Below are positions 46,473 to 57,142 of a stretch of 64,000 nt of DNA, one piece after another. Position 1 is the first letter of the stretch; every line of letters begins with the position of its first letter. The translations under genes were made by a program, and so were the position numbers. The notes under the pieces were generated by a model that was given only the letters and a program-made list of their open reading frames with translations, was not told the origin of the DNA and ran no database searches. The stretch lies in NCBI RefSeq assembly GCF_020509005.1, contig NC_063016.1, forward strand, positions 5,580,001 through 5,644,000, given 5' to 3'. Origin of the DNA: Fulvia fulva. Lineage: Eukaryota; Ascomycota; Dothideomycetes; Mycosphaerellales; Mycosphaerellaceae.

Positions 46473-49400
46473 TAGTTATTACGGGCGAACGGGGAGTAAC
46501 GCTTAGAATATATATCTACGTTAATAAGACGAAAGACCTCGATATATAGGAGACTATACTATAACTATAGTAAGGAAGACGAGGCGACTTAATATTAATC
46601 TAGATCTCTATATCCTAAGGACCTATCTAGATCTATAGCGTCTATAACCTACTACCGTAGAGCCGTACGAGTAAGGAAATAGGGACCCTTACCTACCTAG
46701 AGAAGGCCCTATACTAAGGAGTATAATACGTACTCTTAGGCGACCTTAACCTCTACTACCCCTAATAGGGGCTCGACTTCACTCCCCTATATATATTCCT
46801 AGGAGGATAGCTACTCGACATAACTATACGATACGGAATAGCTCTAGTAACCCTAAAGGGAATAGAGACGTAGAAGGTATATTATATATAAGTACGAGTA
46901 TAATCGACCTATACTTCCTATTATAGGAACTTAAGGAAAGACTAGTTAACTACCGGCTAAACTACGTACTAGAAGTATCTTCTAACTACATCTCTTTATA
47001 GATAACGCTCGACGTAAAAGCTATAGAGGAGCCTATAAGAGAATCCCGCCGTAATTAGAAGAAAGCTCGATAGGACGAAATACGGTAATACCTTATAGTA
47101 AACCTACCGTAGAACTAGACCCTCGAGGCGATAACCTAGTTAGACTATATAGTAGAACAAGTCACTACTATAATCTAGTAAGTAGTAGAACGATATATAC
47201 CGCTACTCGAACTCTCGACCTACTAGAAGCCTTACTAGACCTAGGAATATACTACGAAGGTAAAGGAAGTAAGGAAGGTAAGGAGACAATAGATAGAAGA
47301 ATATACTTAAGAAGTATAGGATCGATACTACCGCGTAGTATAGGATAAGAAGGTATAAATACGGCGCGACAAACTATAAGAATAGAGAGCGATAGTAGGG
47401 ATAGTTATAGAGTACCTAGAGCAAATATAGAGACTCGCTAAATAGGTAAGATCACCTAGAGAAGAAAGGGCTCCCTACTTCCCCCCGATCGTAAACCGCA
47501 AAGGGTTACTTAGACTACGCCTAGAGATAAAGCTAGAGTCTTAGCCGATCACTTCTTCTCGATATACGTAGAGGCGGACCTTACTAATATAGACTCGATA
47601 ACGTACCCAGAGCTACTAGAAATAGACTAGGCGGTTACCCTAGAGATAGTAGAGGGAGTTATAGGCAAGCTTAAGAGACGAAAAGCCCCGGGGCTAGATA
47701 AGATACCTAACCTCCTACTAAAAGAGTATACGAAGGAAATCGCCCCGAGCCTAGTAGCCCTTTTTACCGTATACCTACGATAAGGATACTACCCGAAGCC
47801 GTATAGAGAATCGATAATAGTAGTACTTAGGAAGCTATAGAAGGAGGACTATACTCGACTTAAGTTATACCGACCGATTACGCCCCTTAATACGATAGGT
47901 AAGGTCCTCGAGAAGATAGGAGCCTAGAGGATTACGCGAATAGTTAAGGATAACTACCTACTCCTAGTAATATAGATAGGCAAACGGAGCTAACGGTTAA
48001 CGCTAACGGCGAAAGAACTAATTACGGAATAGATCTAAACCCTCTAGTACTATAGTAGGAACCGGGTAGCGTTACTACTCTCTCTCGACATCTTAGGAGC
48101 GTTCGATAATGTCTTATACAAAAGGTATATCTATATCCTACGATAGAAAGGTATCCCCCTCTAGGCTATAGAATTTGTCTACTCCTTCCTCTAAGACCGG
48201 ACGACAAATATCCTTCTCGGAAGGTATAGATCCGATCCGGTAAAAGTAATAACTAGGATTCCTTAAGGATCTACTCTCTCTCCTATCCTATTCCTTACCT
48301 TTATAGCGGACCTTATCCTACTACTAACCTCCCCGTAGACCTTAGTATCGGGGTTCGTTAACGATACTTATATCCTCGCCTAGTCTAACTCTATAGAGGA
48401 GAACTACCGCCTACTCGAGGAGAGACACTAATAGTACGAGTAGTAGGTAAGGAAAAATAGCGCCCGTTTCGCTCTAGAGAAATATAAGCTTATATACTTT
48501 AGTAAGGCAAAGACGTACTATAATATAGAGGTAGTAGTAGATATCTAGGGATACGAGACGAAACCTTCTAGCGAGCTTAGGGTTCTAGGGTTCTAGATCG
48601 ACCCGAAGCTAAGCTAGAACCTATAGATTAAGAAGGCCCTAGACCGGACCCGGACTAACGAGGCTTCGGTAAAGAGACTAATAGTATCTACCTAGGGGGC
48701 GACGTTCGAGAAGGCGAAGGTAATATATAAGGTAATAGTAAAACCGATAATACTTTACGGGGCGTAGATATAGGCTACGGGCGGAGCGGACAAACTAATC
48801 CCGAGGCGGATAGAGTAATCCCTTAAACGCGCGTAGGCGGGTAACCTACGACGGATACTAGGGGCCTATAGAAAAATACCGACGGATACGATAGAGATAG
48901 AGACCGGAACACCCCCGATCGCCTAATATATAAGGGGAATAAGAACCTAGTACGCCGCGAAGACAAGTAACTATCTAGTATAGACTACTATCTAAGAGGT
49001 AAAGAGGACGATCGCGAACCGCTACTAGAGAGGACCCGGATATAAGATAAGCTCAAAGGAGGACGACCTTAAAACCTTTGTAGCCGTATAGGTAAGTACT
49101 AAATAGTAGGAGCGGAAAGTAGAGGAGTAGAGCGTCCGCTAGGCCTATAGAAGTAAGGTAAAGACCTAGAGCCTCGTAGAATAAGTAGCGAGCTACCTAT
49201 AGGAGTAGGAATAGAAAAAGAGACCCCCTAAGACAATAGGCCTAATAGTACTTCAAACCTTCTAGAGACATAACTACTAACTATATAAGGACCTTACTAG
49301 GACTAAAGTAAGTATAGCAATCCAAATCAGGTCCGAATATATCGGGTTAAGGGCCTACCTATTTAGAAGACACGTACTAGATATCGAGAGCTTAGCTTAC

Positions 49401-49840
49401 TAATATAGCTATCTATCGTAAAACCCGGAGTATATACTACTATAATGCCCGTAGTAGGTAAGCGGTAGGGATACGTAGAGACATTAAGTAGAGAGAAGGG
49501 ACTATAACTACCTTATTAAAGACAAAGGTAATATGCGCCGGATTATACGGTAGATACTACGATAAGGTTTCTTCTAACAATTTAGCCTAGTAAAGGAGAC
49601 GGAAGGGTAGATAGATAAGAGGCGGAAGCTAGAGGGGCTATAGATAGGGTAGTTATTAGGGCAGGTCTATAATACTAGCGTACCCTTAATAAGGAAAGCG
49701 TAAGGTATAGAGACGAGAGATAGGACCTATAGGAGAGAGGAGGGGTTTTTACTAATATAGTTTCCCCTTTATATATAGTAAACAAGATAGTATAGCTATA
49801 TAGGCTTTAGGGCACTATAATAGCTTAATGAAATATCTAT
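46473..49840 (+). pseudogene. LINE-B copy 2, heavily RIP-mutated
   Basis: Plus-strand LINE-B remnant starting within the endonuclease domain (near 46480, with LYVNKT- and LDLYIL-like pieces) and running to a tail gcttaatgaaatatctatctata at 49824-49846. RT lies at about 47660-48500. The catalytic box FVDD has become FVND at 48354-48365, because a TG-to-TA change turned the first Asp into Asn. The C-terminal knuckle has also lost its cysteines. CA/TG are almost absent, in contrast with the LINE-B just upstream. A clear TSD was not found, since the flanks are tail-like ATCTATA repeats. Confidence 0.85.
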
Positions 49841-49910
49841 CTATATATACGCTAAGATCGTAATAGGATGTAGCGCTTAGCTAGTATACTATCTATATTA
49901 TTATAGACGG
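49841..49910. other. Short spacer before module b
   Basis: About 70 bp of RIP-mutated sequence between the LINE-B copy 2 tail and the start of module b at 49911. No feature recognised. It is the left flank of module b and differs from those of modules a and c. Confidence 0.4.
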
Positions 49911-50941
49911 GTCGACGACGAGAATTACCTATACGTAGTATCGGCTACGAACCTCTCGTCTTACTACGAGAGAGCTAAGTATTCTTACGCTAGAGCGTCG
50001 TAGGCGCGACGGGCGCGTAACGTAGGCAAAGCCGCGGCGAATAGAGGACTACTAGTAAAACGGGTACAAAAACTATCCGACGAGCGTATACTCGTATCGG
50101 GAGCGAATCCCTCTTCTTTCTACGTATAAGAAGGGCGCGGAACCGTGGCCTATACGCTCGATAGGACACCTCTAGTATAAGTATAGAATTTTCACCTCTA
50201 GAGACCGTAAACCGAGCGGACTATAGAACAATAACTAAGCGGACTATACGACGGCGTCGAGCGGACTACGAAACAATCTAGTGTTTACTAGCGGGCAATA
50301 CGGTAGGTAGGTAGATATACGACGAAGCCTATAAGAGCCTATTAAGTACCCGGTATAGGAACGAGGGTTTTACTTAACGCTCTACCTATCCCGCTATATA
50401 ACGCACCTAGTCTGATATAGTAGATTACGACGAGGAAAAGACGATAGCCTAAGTAAGGAAAAGACGTATAATATAAGTAGATTAGTTCTATAATCGGGGA
50501 GGATCGAGGGTAGGGTAATAAGGAACTTTATATTAGTTAGTAGGTAGAAACGTAAGGAGTACGCTATCCGGCGTAGTGTGTGCCCCGAGTAAACCTACGA
50601 GGTATAGACGGCCGCTTTCTAGAGATAGGCTACGGTAATATAAAGGGCGTTAAAACCTAGGGCGTAGTAGATACTAGTAGCGACGGCTGATACTATCTAT
50701 ATAGCCTAAGAGGACGGATATATATGTCGGTCAATAGAGAGTACTAAAGGGCTTAGGCCTATAGAGGTAGATATTGGCTTAAGGAGCAAACAGGGAGGGA
50801 GGGCGTAGAGGGAAGCTTTTGCTCCGGGCTAACCTCTCGAAACGAGGCTACACGGTGGTGCTAGATGAGTAGGAAAGCGCGGTTAAGACTTGTCACCTTA
50901 TCTCGTAGCTAGCTTGCTAAATACGATTCCTTCCTTGCTAG
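49911..50941 (+). mobile_element. WEIRD-like module, copy b (RIP mosaic)
   Basis: 1031 bp. It aligns end to end with module a but lacks about 23 bp around 50455-50470, where module a has two ggaaaagacg repeats, plus a few smaller gaps. From 49911 to about 50755 it is strongly RIP-mutated: cacctgtacgtggtgtcgg of copy a reads tacctatacgtagtatcgg here. From about 50760 to 50941 it is nearly identical to copy a. Its ctag 3' end is fused to an almost complete LINE-A. Confidence 0.85.
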
Positions 50942-52207
50942 GCTACGGCACTAACGGCGCCTACGGCCCTACAGGCGAAGCCCCCCTAAGACAACTGGCA
51001 GCAACTTATAGAGGACGCAAAAAGCATAGAAACTAACGATCAGCTCCCTTACCGGTCTCTACAGGTAATGATCACTCAGCTACGCACGGCGCTTGTACTG
51101 TCGTATCACCGAGGGCAACAAGAAATGAGGACGACGTCCTAGGCGATTAGCAAGGCCACCCGGAATCAACACCCCCATAGCTGGGCATCGGTCGCGGCAT
51201 CGATACTAGGCCCCCGCCTAACGCACGATGCAGTTACGATCCGCATTGCAGCAAAGGAAGACCAGGCCGAAGTTGCGAAGCTATCGAACAAGGAGCTCGC
51301 CTAACGAATCAACCAACCAGGGGTGGTCGCAGTGAACCAACAGTCTAACGGCACTCTACAGATCTATACTAGCTCTGCTACTACTAGGAGGCACCTAGAG
51401 GCACAGCCACAGTGGGCATCTAAGGTTGCGGCATCAGCGAAGGTCTTAACGAAACAATTCACGATCCTAGTCCACGACATGCCTAAGGAGTTTGACCCAA
51501 CCAACCAGGGTCACCTACGCGCTCTCCAAGAGGACAACCCGGTCACTCTTAACTCTCCAATCCAGAAGGCGACTTGGCTCCATAGGAAATGGCCAGAAGG
51601 CAAGAAGGCCTCGGCGCTAATAGTATGGCTACAAGACGCGAAAGCGGCGGATCTAGCGATAGAACAAGGCCTGGTCTGGCAATACAGCCTCAAGACAGTA
51701 TAAAAGCACTCCTCATCCTTTCGTGTCCTCCAATGCTTCAAATGCCAACAGTATGGACACCAAACCTACACGTGCACAAACAAGCAGGCCTGCTCGAACT
51801 GTGCAGGAGACCATATGTCTAGGGACTGTACATCGACTACGAGACGGTGCGCGAACTGTCCGGGGCACCACCCATCGTATAGTGCGGAATGCCCACAGCG
51901 GAAACTAGCGAAAAACAAGGCAATCACAAACAGAACCGTCGCCCCAAGATTCTACGGCGACCGTGAGGCTAGCCCACACCGGAACCAACTAGCGGCGGTC
52001 GGGCACAAGCGCCCTAGGGCCGAGAACGATGTAAAGGATGCGCAGCCTAGGGCGTACGGGAGGCCACGTGCTCTGCTAGCTGCGGCGAGGGAATCTAACC
52101 AGGCCCGGCTCCCCTTTAGTACACAGCCGATAGGCGTAGACCAGGACGCACAGGGCAGTAGGACACAGGACGATACAGAGGAAATGATTGTCGATGCCGA
52201 TGACTAG
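50942..52207 (+). pseudogene. LINE-A ORF1 (gag-like, three zinc knuckles)
   Basis: An ORF1 protein of about 420 codons, N-terminally truncated at the module junction, in one frame to TAG 52205-52207. The N-terminal part is helical and the middle is an esterase-unrelated basic region (FTILVHDMPKEFDPTNQGHL). At 51734-51895 lie three zinc knuckles: CFKCQQYGHQTYTC, CSNCAGDHMSRDC and CANCPGHHPSYSAEC. An acidic tail EEMIVDADD ends it. In-frame stops are TAA 50990, TAG near 51139, TAA 51302 and TAA 51701. The last stands where the other copies have GAA or GAG, so it is a transversion and not RIP. ORF1 overlaps the ORF2 start by 14 bp. Confidence 0.88.
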
Positions 52208-55200
52208 CCTCGACACGCTTAGCATCATCCAGTATAACGTCAACCATAGCAAGGATATAGTCCAGAACCATTTCCTACACGAGGCGGACCCGCGCGTCCA
52301 CCACGTCCTTGCAATCCAGGAGCCATGGATTAACCCGCACCATAAGAGACCAACGACCTGCAAGTCACCAGGCTACACGACATGCCTACGAGGCGACGGC
52401 AGACCCCGCACGTGCTTCTATGTCAGCAAGGACATACTAGAATCCGACTGGGAGGTAGTGTACTACGCAGACGAAGAAGGCGGGGGCGATATTACCTCCC
52501 TCCACGTGGGTAGCACCTGGATACACAACCTATACATGCAACCGCCAGCCTCGAGGTCTAGCCGCGACCTAGGGGTCTGCAGACACCTAGACAGTGCGCT
52601 CAAGAGACAAGGGTGCCACATCGTAGTAGGAGACTTCAACATACACCACCCTTCCTGGGAAAGCCTTATGCAGCCGCACCCTATAGCCGACGAAGTACTC
52701 GACTTGATGGCGAGCAACGCAATTGCCCTCAATACCCCGAAGGACCTGGGCACCTGGAAGAGAGGGGGACTCCAAGGCACGATCGACCTCTCCTGGATCT
52801 CAGATAGCCACTACCACACGGTAACCTACTGTGGGATCGAACATGAACTCGAGGCGTCGTCAGACCACATGCCAGTCAGGACCTCTATTGCGACACAGAT
52901 ACAACGCACACCAGCGAGAACCCCTAAGCCAAACTGGGGAAAGGCCCACTGGGCCAACATCCAGGCGTACCTCGATGACTCCAAGAGGCTAGTCCAGATC
53001 GCGCAGCAGCAATACAACAGTAAAGACGAGATAGACGAAGCAGTCCAGGGGTTGACAGACGAAATAAGAAAAGCGACCTCACTTCACGTTCCGCTTGCCC
53101 AACCAACGACATGGTCCAAACCATACTGGACGCCGGAGTGCACTGCGGTAGTAAGAGAAGCAAGGAGAGCCCGCCGGGTGTGGACGAGCAGCCATAGCGA
53201 GGAGGCCTGGAACGTATATAGGGAGGCATGCTAACAGAAGAAAGCCATAATACGGAGGGAGAAAGCAGTCGGCTGGAGGGCCACAGTGGAAGAAATCGCC
53301 GGCAAGCCAGAGAGGATGTGGAAGCTAGCGAAATGGGCCCGACAGGACCCTACACAGGGCCCCTCCTTCTCTATCCCAGCGCTACAATCGCCTAGTGGCC
53401 CGGTTAGCGACCCCGAGGCTAAGGCGCGTCTACTGGCTAGCAAGTTCTTCCCACCCCCAGTCGAGGCTGATCTAAGCGACATAAACAGCTCTACTCCCCT
53501 AGCCCCTAGCATCGCGGTCCAACAGGAGGTGTCCGAGGGAGAAGTTACCGCTGTGCTAAGGAAGTTGCCGGCGAAGAAAGCCCCGGGGCCGGATGGGATC
53601 CCAAACGAGCTACTAAAGAAGTGTAGAGATCAACTAGCCCCAGCAGTTGCAGCGATCTTCAACGCCTGCCTACAGACCGGATACCACCCGATAGCTTTTA
53701 AACAATCGACGACAGTGGTCCTACGCAAGCCGCAGAAGGAAGACTATACGCAGGTGAAGTCGTACCGCCCAATTGCGCTCCTTAACACTCTTGGGAAGGC
53801 GCTTGAGAAGCTGGTTGCAACGAGACTCTCCGAGGCGGCAGAGGAACACTCCCTACTCCCGGACACCCAGATGGGTGCGCGCCCACAGCGATCGACGCTA
53901 TCCGCGATGGAACTTATTACCTCTCAGGTAAAGGCCATCTGGTATAAGAATAGGGACAAGGTGGCTTCCTTACTTAGCCTAGACATATCGGGAGCCTTCG
54001 ACTACGTGTCACACCCGCGGCTTCTCTACATCCTAAGGTCGAAAGGACTCCCTGAGTGGCTTGTCAACTTCGTACGGTCCTACCTCCAAAACCGCAGTAC
54101 GTCGATCCTGGTCGGCCAGTACAGAAGCCCATTTCAAGCAGTCTACACTAGAATCCCGCAAGGCTTAACGCTAGCACCTATTCTGTTCCTCTTCTTTATG
54201 GCGACGCTGCTCCCAGCCCTAGAATCCCAGAACACCGCTGCGAGCGGCTTCGTAGACGACACAAACATCCTAGCGTGGTCTTCCTCGACTGAGGAGAACT
54301 GTAGGCTACTAGAAGAGAAGCACAAGATCTGCGAGGACTGGGCTAGGAGGCACGGGGCTCGGTTTGCCCCAGAAAAGTACAATCTGATACACTTTACGCG
54401 CCGGCCACGGTTCCACAATATGCAAGCTTCTATCTAGATACAGGGGCACACGACTAACCCGGCAAATCAGCTCAGGATCCTCGGACTATGGGTGGACCCG
54501 GCGCTACGGTGGAGGAAGCACGTACAGGCAATATTACGGAAAGCTGAACAGAATATGGCATCATGCCAGAGGCTCACTGCGTCCATATAGGGGGCGGACT
54601 TCCGGCAGTCACGACTTCTATATACGGCTATTGTACGGCCAGTCCTTACCTATGGCATCCAAGTGTGGTCCTTAGGCGAGAGGGCCTGCCCATCGAAGGG
54701 ACTCGTCGCGCCGCTAGCGAAGATCCAAAACCAATGCCTAAGGAAGGTCACCGGGGCATATAAGTCGACACTAACGAGGATGCTTAAGCACGAGACCGCT
54801 ATACCGCCGATCGACCTATACATCCAGGGACTACGGACCTCCTACTTAGGCAAGTCGGCACAGTACCTAGTATAGAAGGTCATCGCCAGTGCAGTCGCAA
54901 GGGTCCGCGAATCAGTACTAGCGTATAAGGGCATTCGACCCGGAAACGAGCCGAACTACCGGGTAAGGGACGAACAGCTAGCAACACAATGGGAAGGTGA
55001 GAAATCGTTTGTAGAGCAACTATAGAAAGAGAGGTGGAACAACCAGGTTGTAGGGCATAGTGGACGCCCTCAGCCAGCGGGACAACCTAAGGAATGGTCA
55101 GCTACAAAATCCGCGGTCAAGCACCCCCCGAAGCTCATCCACTACCGCCTTACGAGGGCACAGAGTAGCATAGCAACCCAACTGCGAAGCGAACACATCG

Positions 55201-55511
55201 GCCTCCAGGGGTACCTATTATGGAGGAAGGTTCCAGGATACACGAATACTAGCTGCCCCTACGGCTATCGCTCCCAGAACGTACGGCACGCACTCCTCGT
55301 CTGTCCGAGGTGGTCGCTAGGAAGGGGGGAGTGGATGGCAAAGGCGAGGAACCGGACGATCGGGGCACTTCTTAACAACGCTGAAGACCTACGGCGCATT
55401 ACGAACTGGATACTAGAGAAGGGCTGGCTAGAACAGTACCGCCTAGTAGGAGCAGTGCAGGAAGAGAGGACACGACGCAGCGCGACGAGACCGGCTAGGA
55501 GCGGGGGCTAA
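52194..55511 (+). pseudogene. LINE-A ORF2 (APE endonuclease and reverse transcriptase)
   Basis: 1105 codons in one frame from ATG 52194 to TAA 55509-55511. The endonuclease at 52210-52900 shows IIQYNVNHSKD, AIQEPWIN, VVGDFNIHHPSW and SSDHMPV. RT at about 53500-54420 shows KSYRPIALLNTLGKALEK, SLLSLDISGAFDYVSH, IPQGLTLAPILFLFF and FVDDTNILAWS (FVDD at 54249-54260). A C-terminal segment HIGLQGYLL...CPYGYRSQN..HALLVCP lies near 55190-55310, with one Cys of the usual knuckle changed. No RNase H domain is recognised. Five nonsense codons are present (TAA 53232; TAG 54435, 54588, 54873, 55023), all of the CpA-to-TpA type, with no frameshift. It was probably active very recently in evolutionary terms. 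Confidence 0.92.
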
Positions 55512-55681
55512 CGGGGTAGTGACATGGACTACGTACGTTCAGAGGGAAAGCTAATCTAGACAAGGAGTAGTCGGGGGCGGGAAGGGTTTTCACCTATTCG
55601 GGTTTCCCTTTGTACATAACAATAGATATATACCTGCATAGGCCGGATAGGGTCCTAGAACAGGGGAATGACAAATCTATC

Positions 55682-55778
55682 TATAAACGTCGAGGTTAGG
55701 GTCTAGGGTCCGGGCGCGCTAGCGTACTAGGTTACGTAATACTAAGTATAGCCTTACGAGGTAAACCGTAATAATAAG
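55682..55778 (-). repeat. LTR 2, right piece, plus 5-bp TSD
   Basis: Begins with the duplicated tataaacgtcg (55682-55692) and continues as LTR 1 does from aggttagggtctaggg to cgtaata (55773). It is followed by ataag (55774-55778), identical to the pentamer at 42288-42292. It completes the LTR element split by 12.2 kb. Confidence 0.9.
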
Positions 55779-57142
55779 CGCCTAGCTAGAGCGTATAAGA
55801 ACACGATCGCCTAACTCCTCGAAGCCCTTAAGGTACTCGAACATTAGATCCCGAGAGTAATTTAGTAGATAATATAGAAAGCTACTACCTAGTACACTCC
55901 TATATAGGCAAACGTAGTAGCTAACTCCCCTAACCTATAGACCTAAGGACAAACAACGCTATTAGGGTATACGTTACGGACCCGGAGGAGAAGCGAGAGC
56001 TAGAGGGCCTAATAAGTAAGGAGCTAGTAGATAGGATTAGCTAGAAGGAGATAGTAGGAGCTAAAATCGAGCCTAGAGGAGTAATACGCCTTATTATAGT
56101 ATAGGAGATAGACCGACAAAAGCTCGAGACCCTTAAGGACTAGATAGTCAAGGTAGCGAGGTCGGTAAAGGTCTCTTACTAGTAGTTTATAGTAATAGCC
56201 TATAGGGTACTAAGGACCTTTAGGGTAGAGAACGACCTCGCCCTACTCTAGATATAGAACTAGAACACCCTACCGGGAGTACGCTTTACTAAAGTAGCGT
56301 AGCTAAATAAGAACGTTAAAGCTACTAAGACGTACTACTCTCTAATCGTCTAGCTAGCTACCGCGGAATAAGCGAACTAGGTCCTAGAAGGAGGACTATT
56401 CTAGTAATACGAACGCCTCGATACGGAGATATATAAGAGTAGCTATAGAGTGCTCTAATGCTTTAACTACTAACAATACGGCTATCTCGCGCTAAAGTAT
56501 ACTAAGAAGACCCCTAAGTACCTATACTACGTAGGACCGTATTAGGGGAAATAATACCTACGGGAGGAATCGAGGTACGCGTACTACGGCCGTAAATACC
56601 CGGCATACTCGAACTAATGCCCTATAAGGATAGTAGCGTAAAAAAAGGTCCGCTAGGCTAGGGTAATAACCCCGGCGAGGTACTCTATACTAACGCTCGG
56701 CAATTCCTAGTATAGAGGATTCGAGGCCGTAAAGAGGAAAAGGATAGACGAAGCGACACAGAATATATAGTAGAGTACTCGCCCGCCGCCGGGACGCCTA
56801 AGGGGGCTATAGAGGGCGGTAAATAAAGCTAGATAGATACGAGTCTTTAGGTACCCCCTAACGACCGAACGCTAACTAACCTAATAGGATAGCGCGATAA
56901 AGTAAGGAGCTATATAGCTAACGAGCACCCTAATAGACCTTATCCTAACTAGTCCGTAATACTAATATAAGCCAATCTTACTATTATATAGTATAACGTT
57001 AAGAAAAGTAAGGACAAGGTTTAGCTCTACTTCCTCTAGGAACTCGACGACTAAAGGCATTATATCGTAGCGATATAAGAGCTATAGATAAACCTATATA
57101 CTCGAAGACCTACTACCTATACCGACCTACGGTACTATATAG
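55779..57142 (+). pseudogene. LINE-C, segment 2: ORF1 and start of ORF2
   Basis: Continuation of segment 1. It opens RLARAYKNTIAQLLEAL, giving an ORF1 with predicted helices. Zinc-knuckle remnants follow at about 56455-56620 (CFNYQQYGYLALKY for CFKCQQYGH..KC and YAYYGRKYPAYSNQC for CX2C...), in which several Cys and His are changed to Tyr by RIP. ORF2 begins near 56985 with the endonuclease start (LTILQYNVKKSKDKVQ, then YIVAIQEL). The sequence stops at the target site ctacggtactatatag (57127-57142) of the composite insertion. Confidence 0.82.

Larger units (their letters stand above)
50942..55681 (+). mobile_element. LINE-A copy 4, best preserved, fused to module b
   Basis: A 4740-bp LINE-A truncated only near the start of ORF1, with lightly mutated ORF1 and ORF2, a 3' region and the tail aatgacaaatctatct. 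At the 5' junction copy 1 has gcctag|gctacggc (complement near 5670), so LINE and module share ctag. The right flank is the second half of LTR 2, beginning with the target repeat tataaacgtcg (55682-55692). It is the reference for interpreting LINE-A copies 1-3 and both fragments. Confidence 0.92.
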
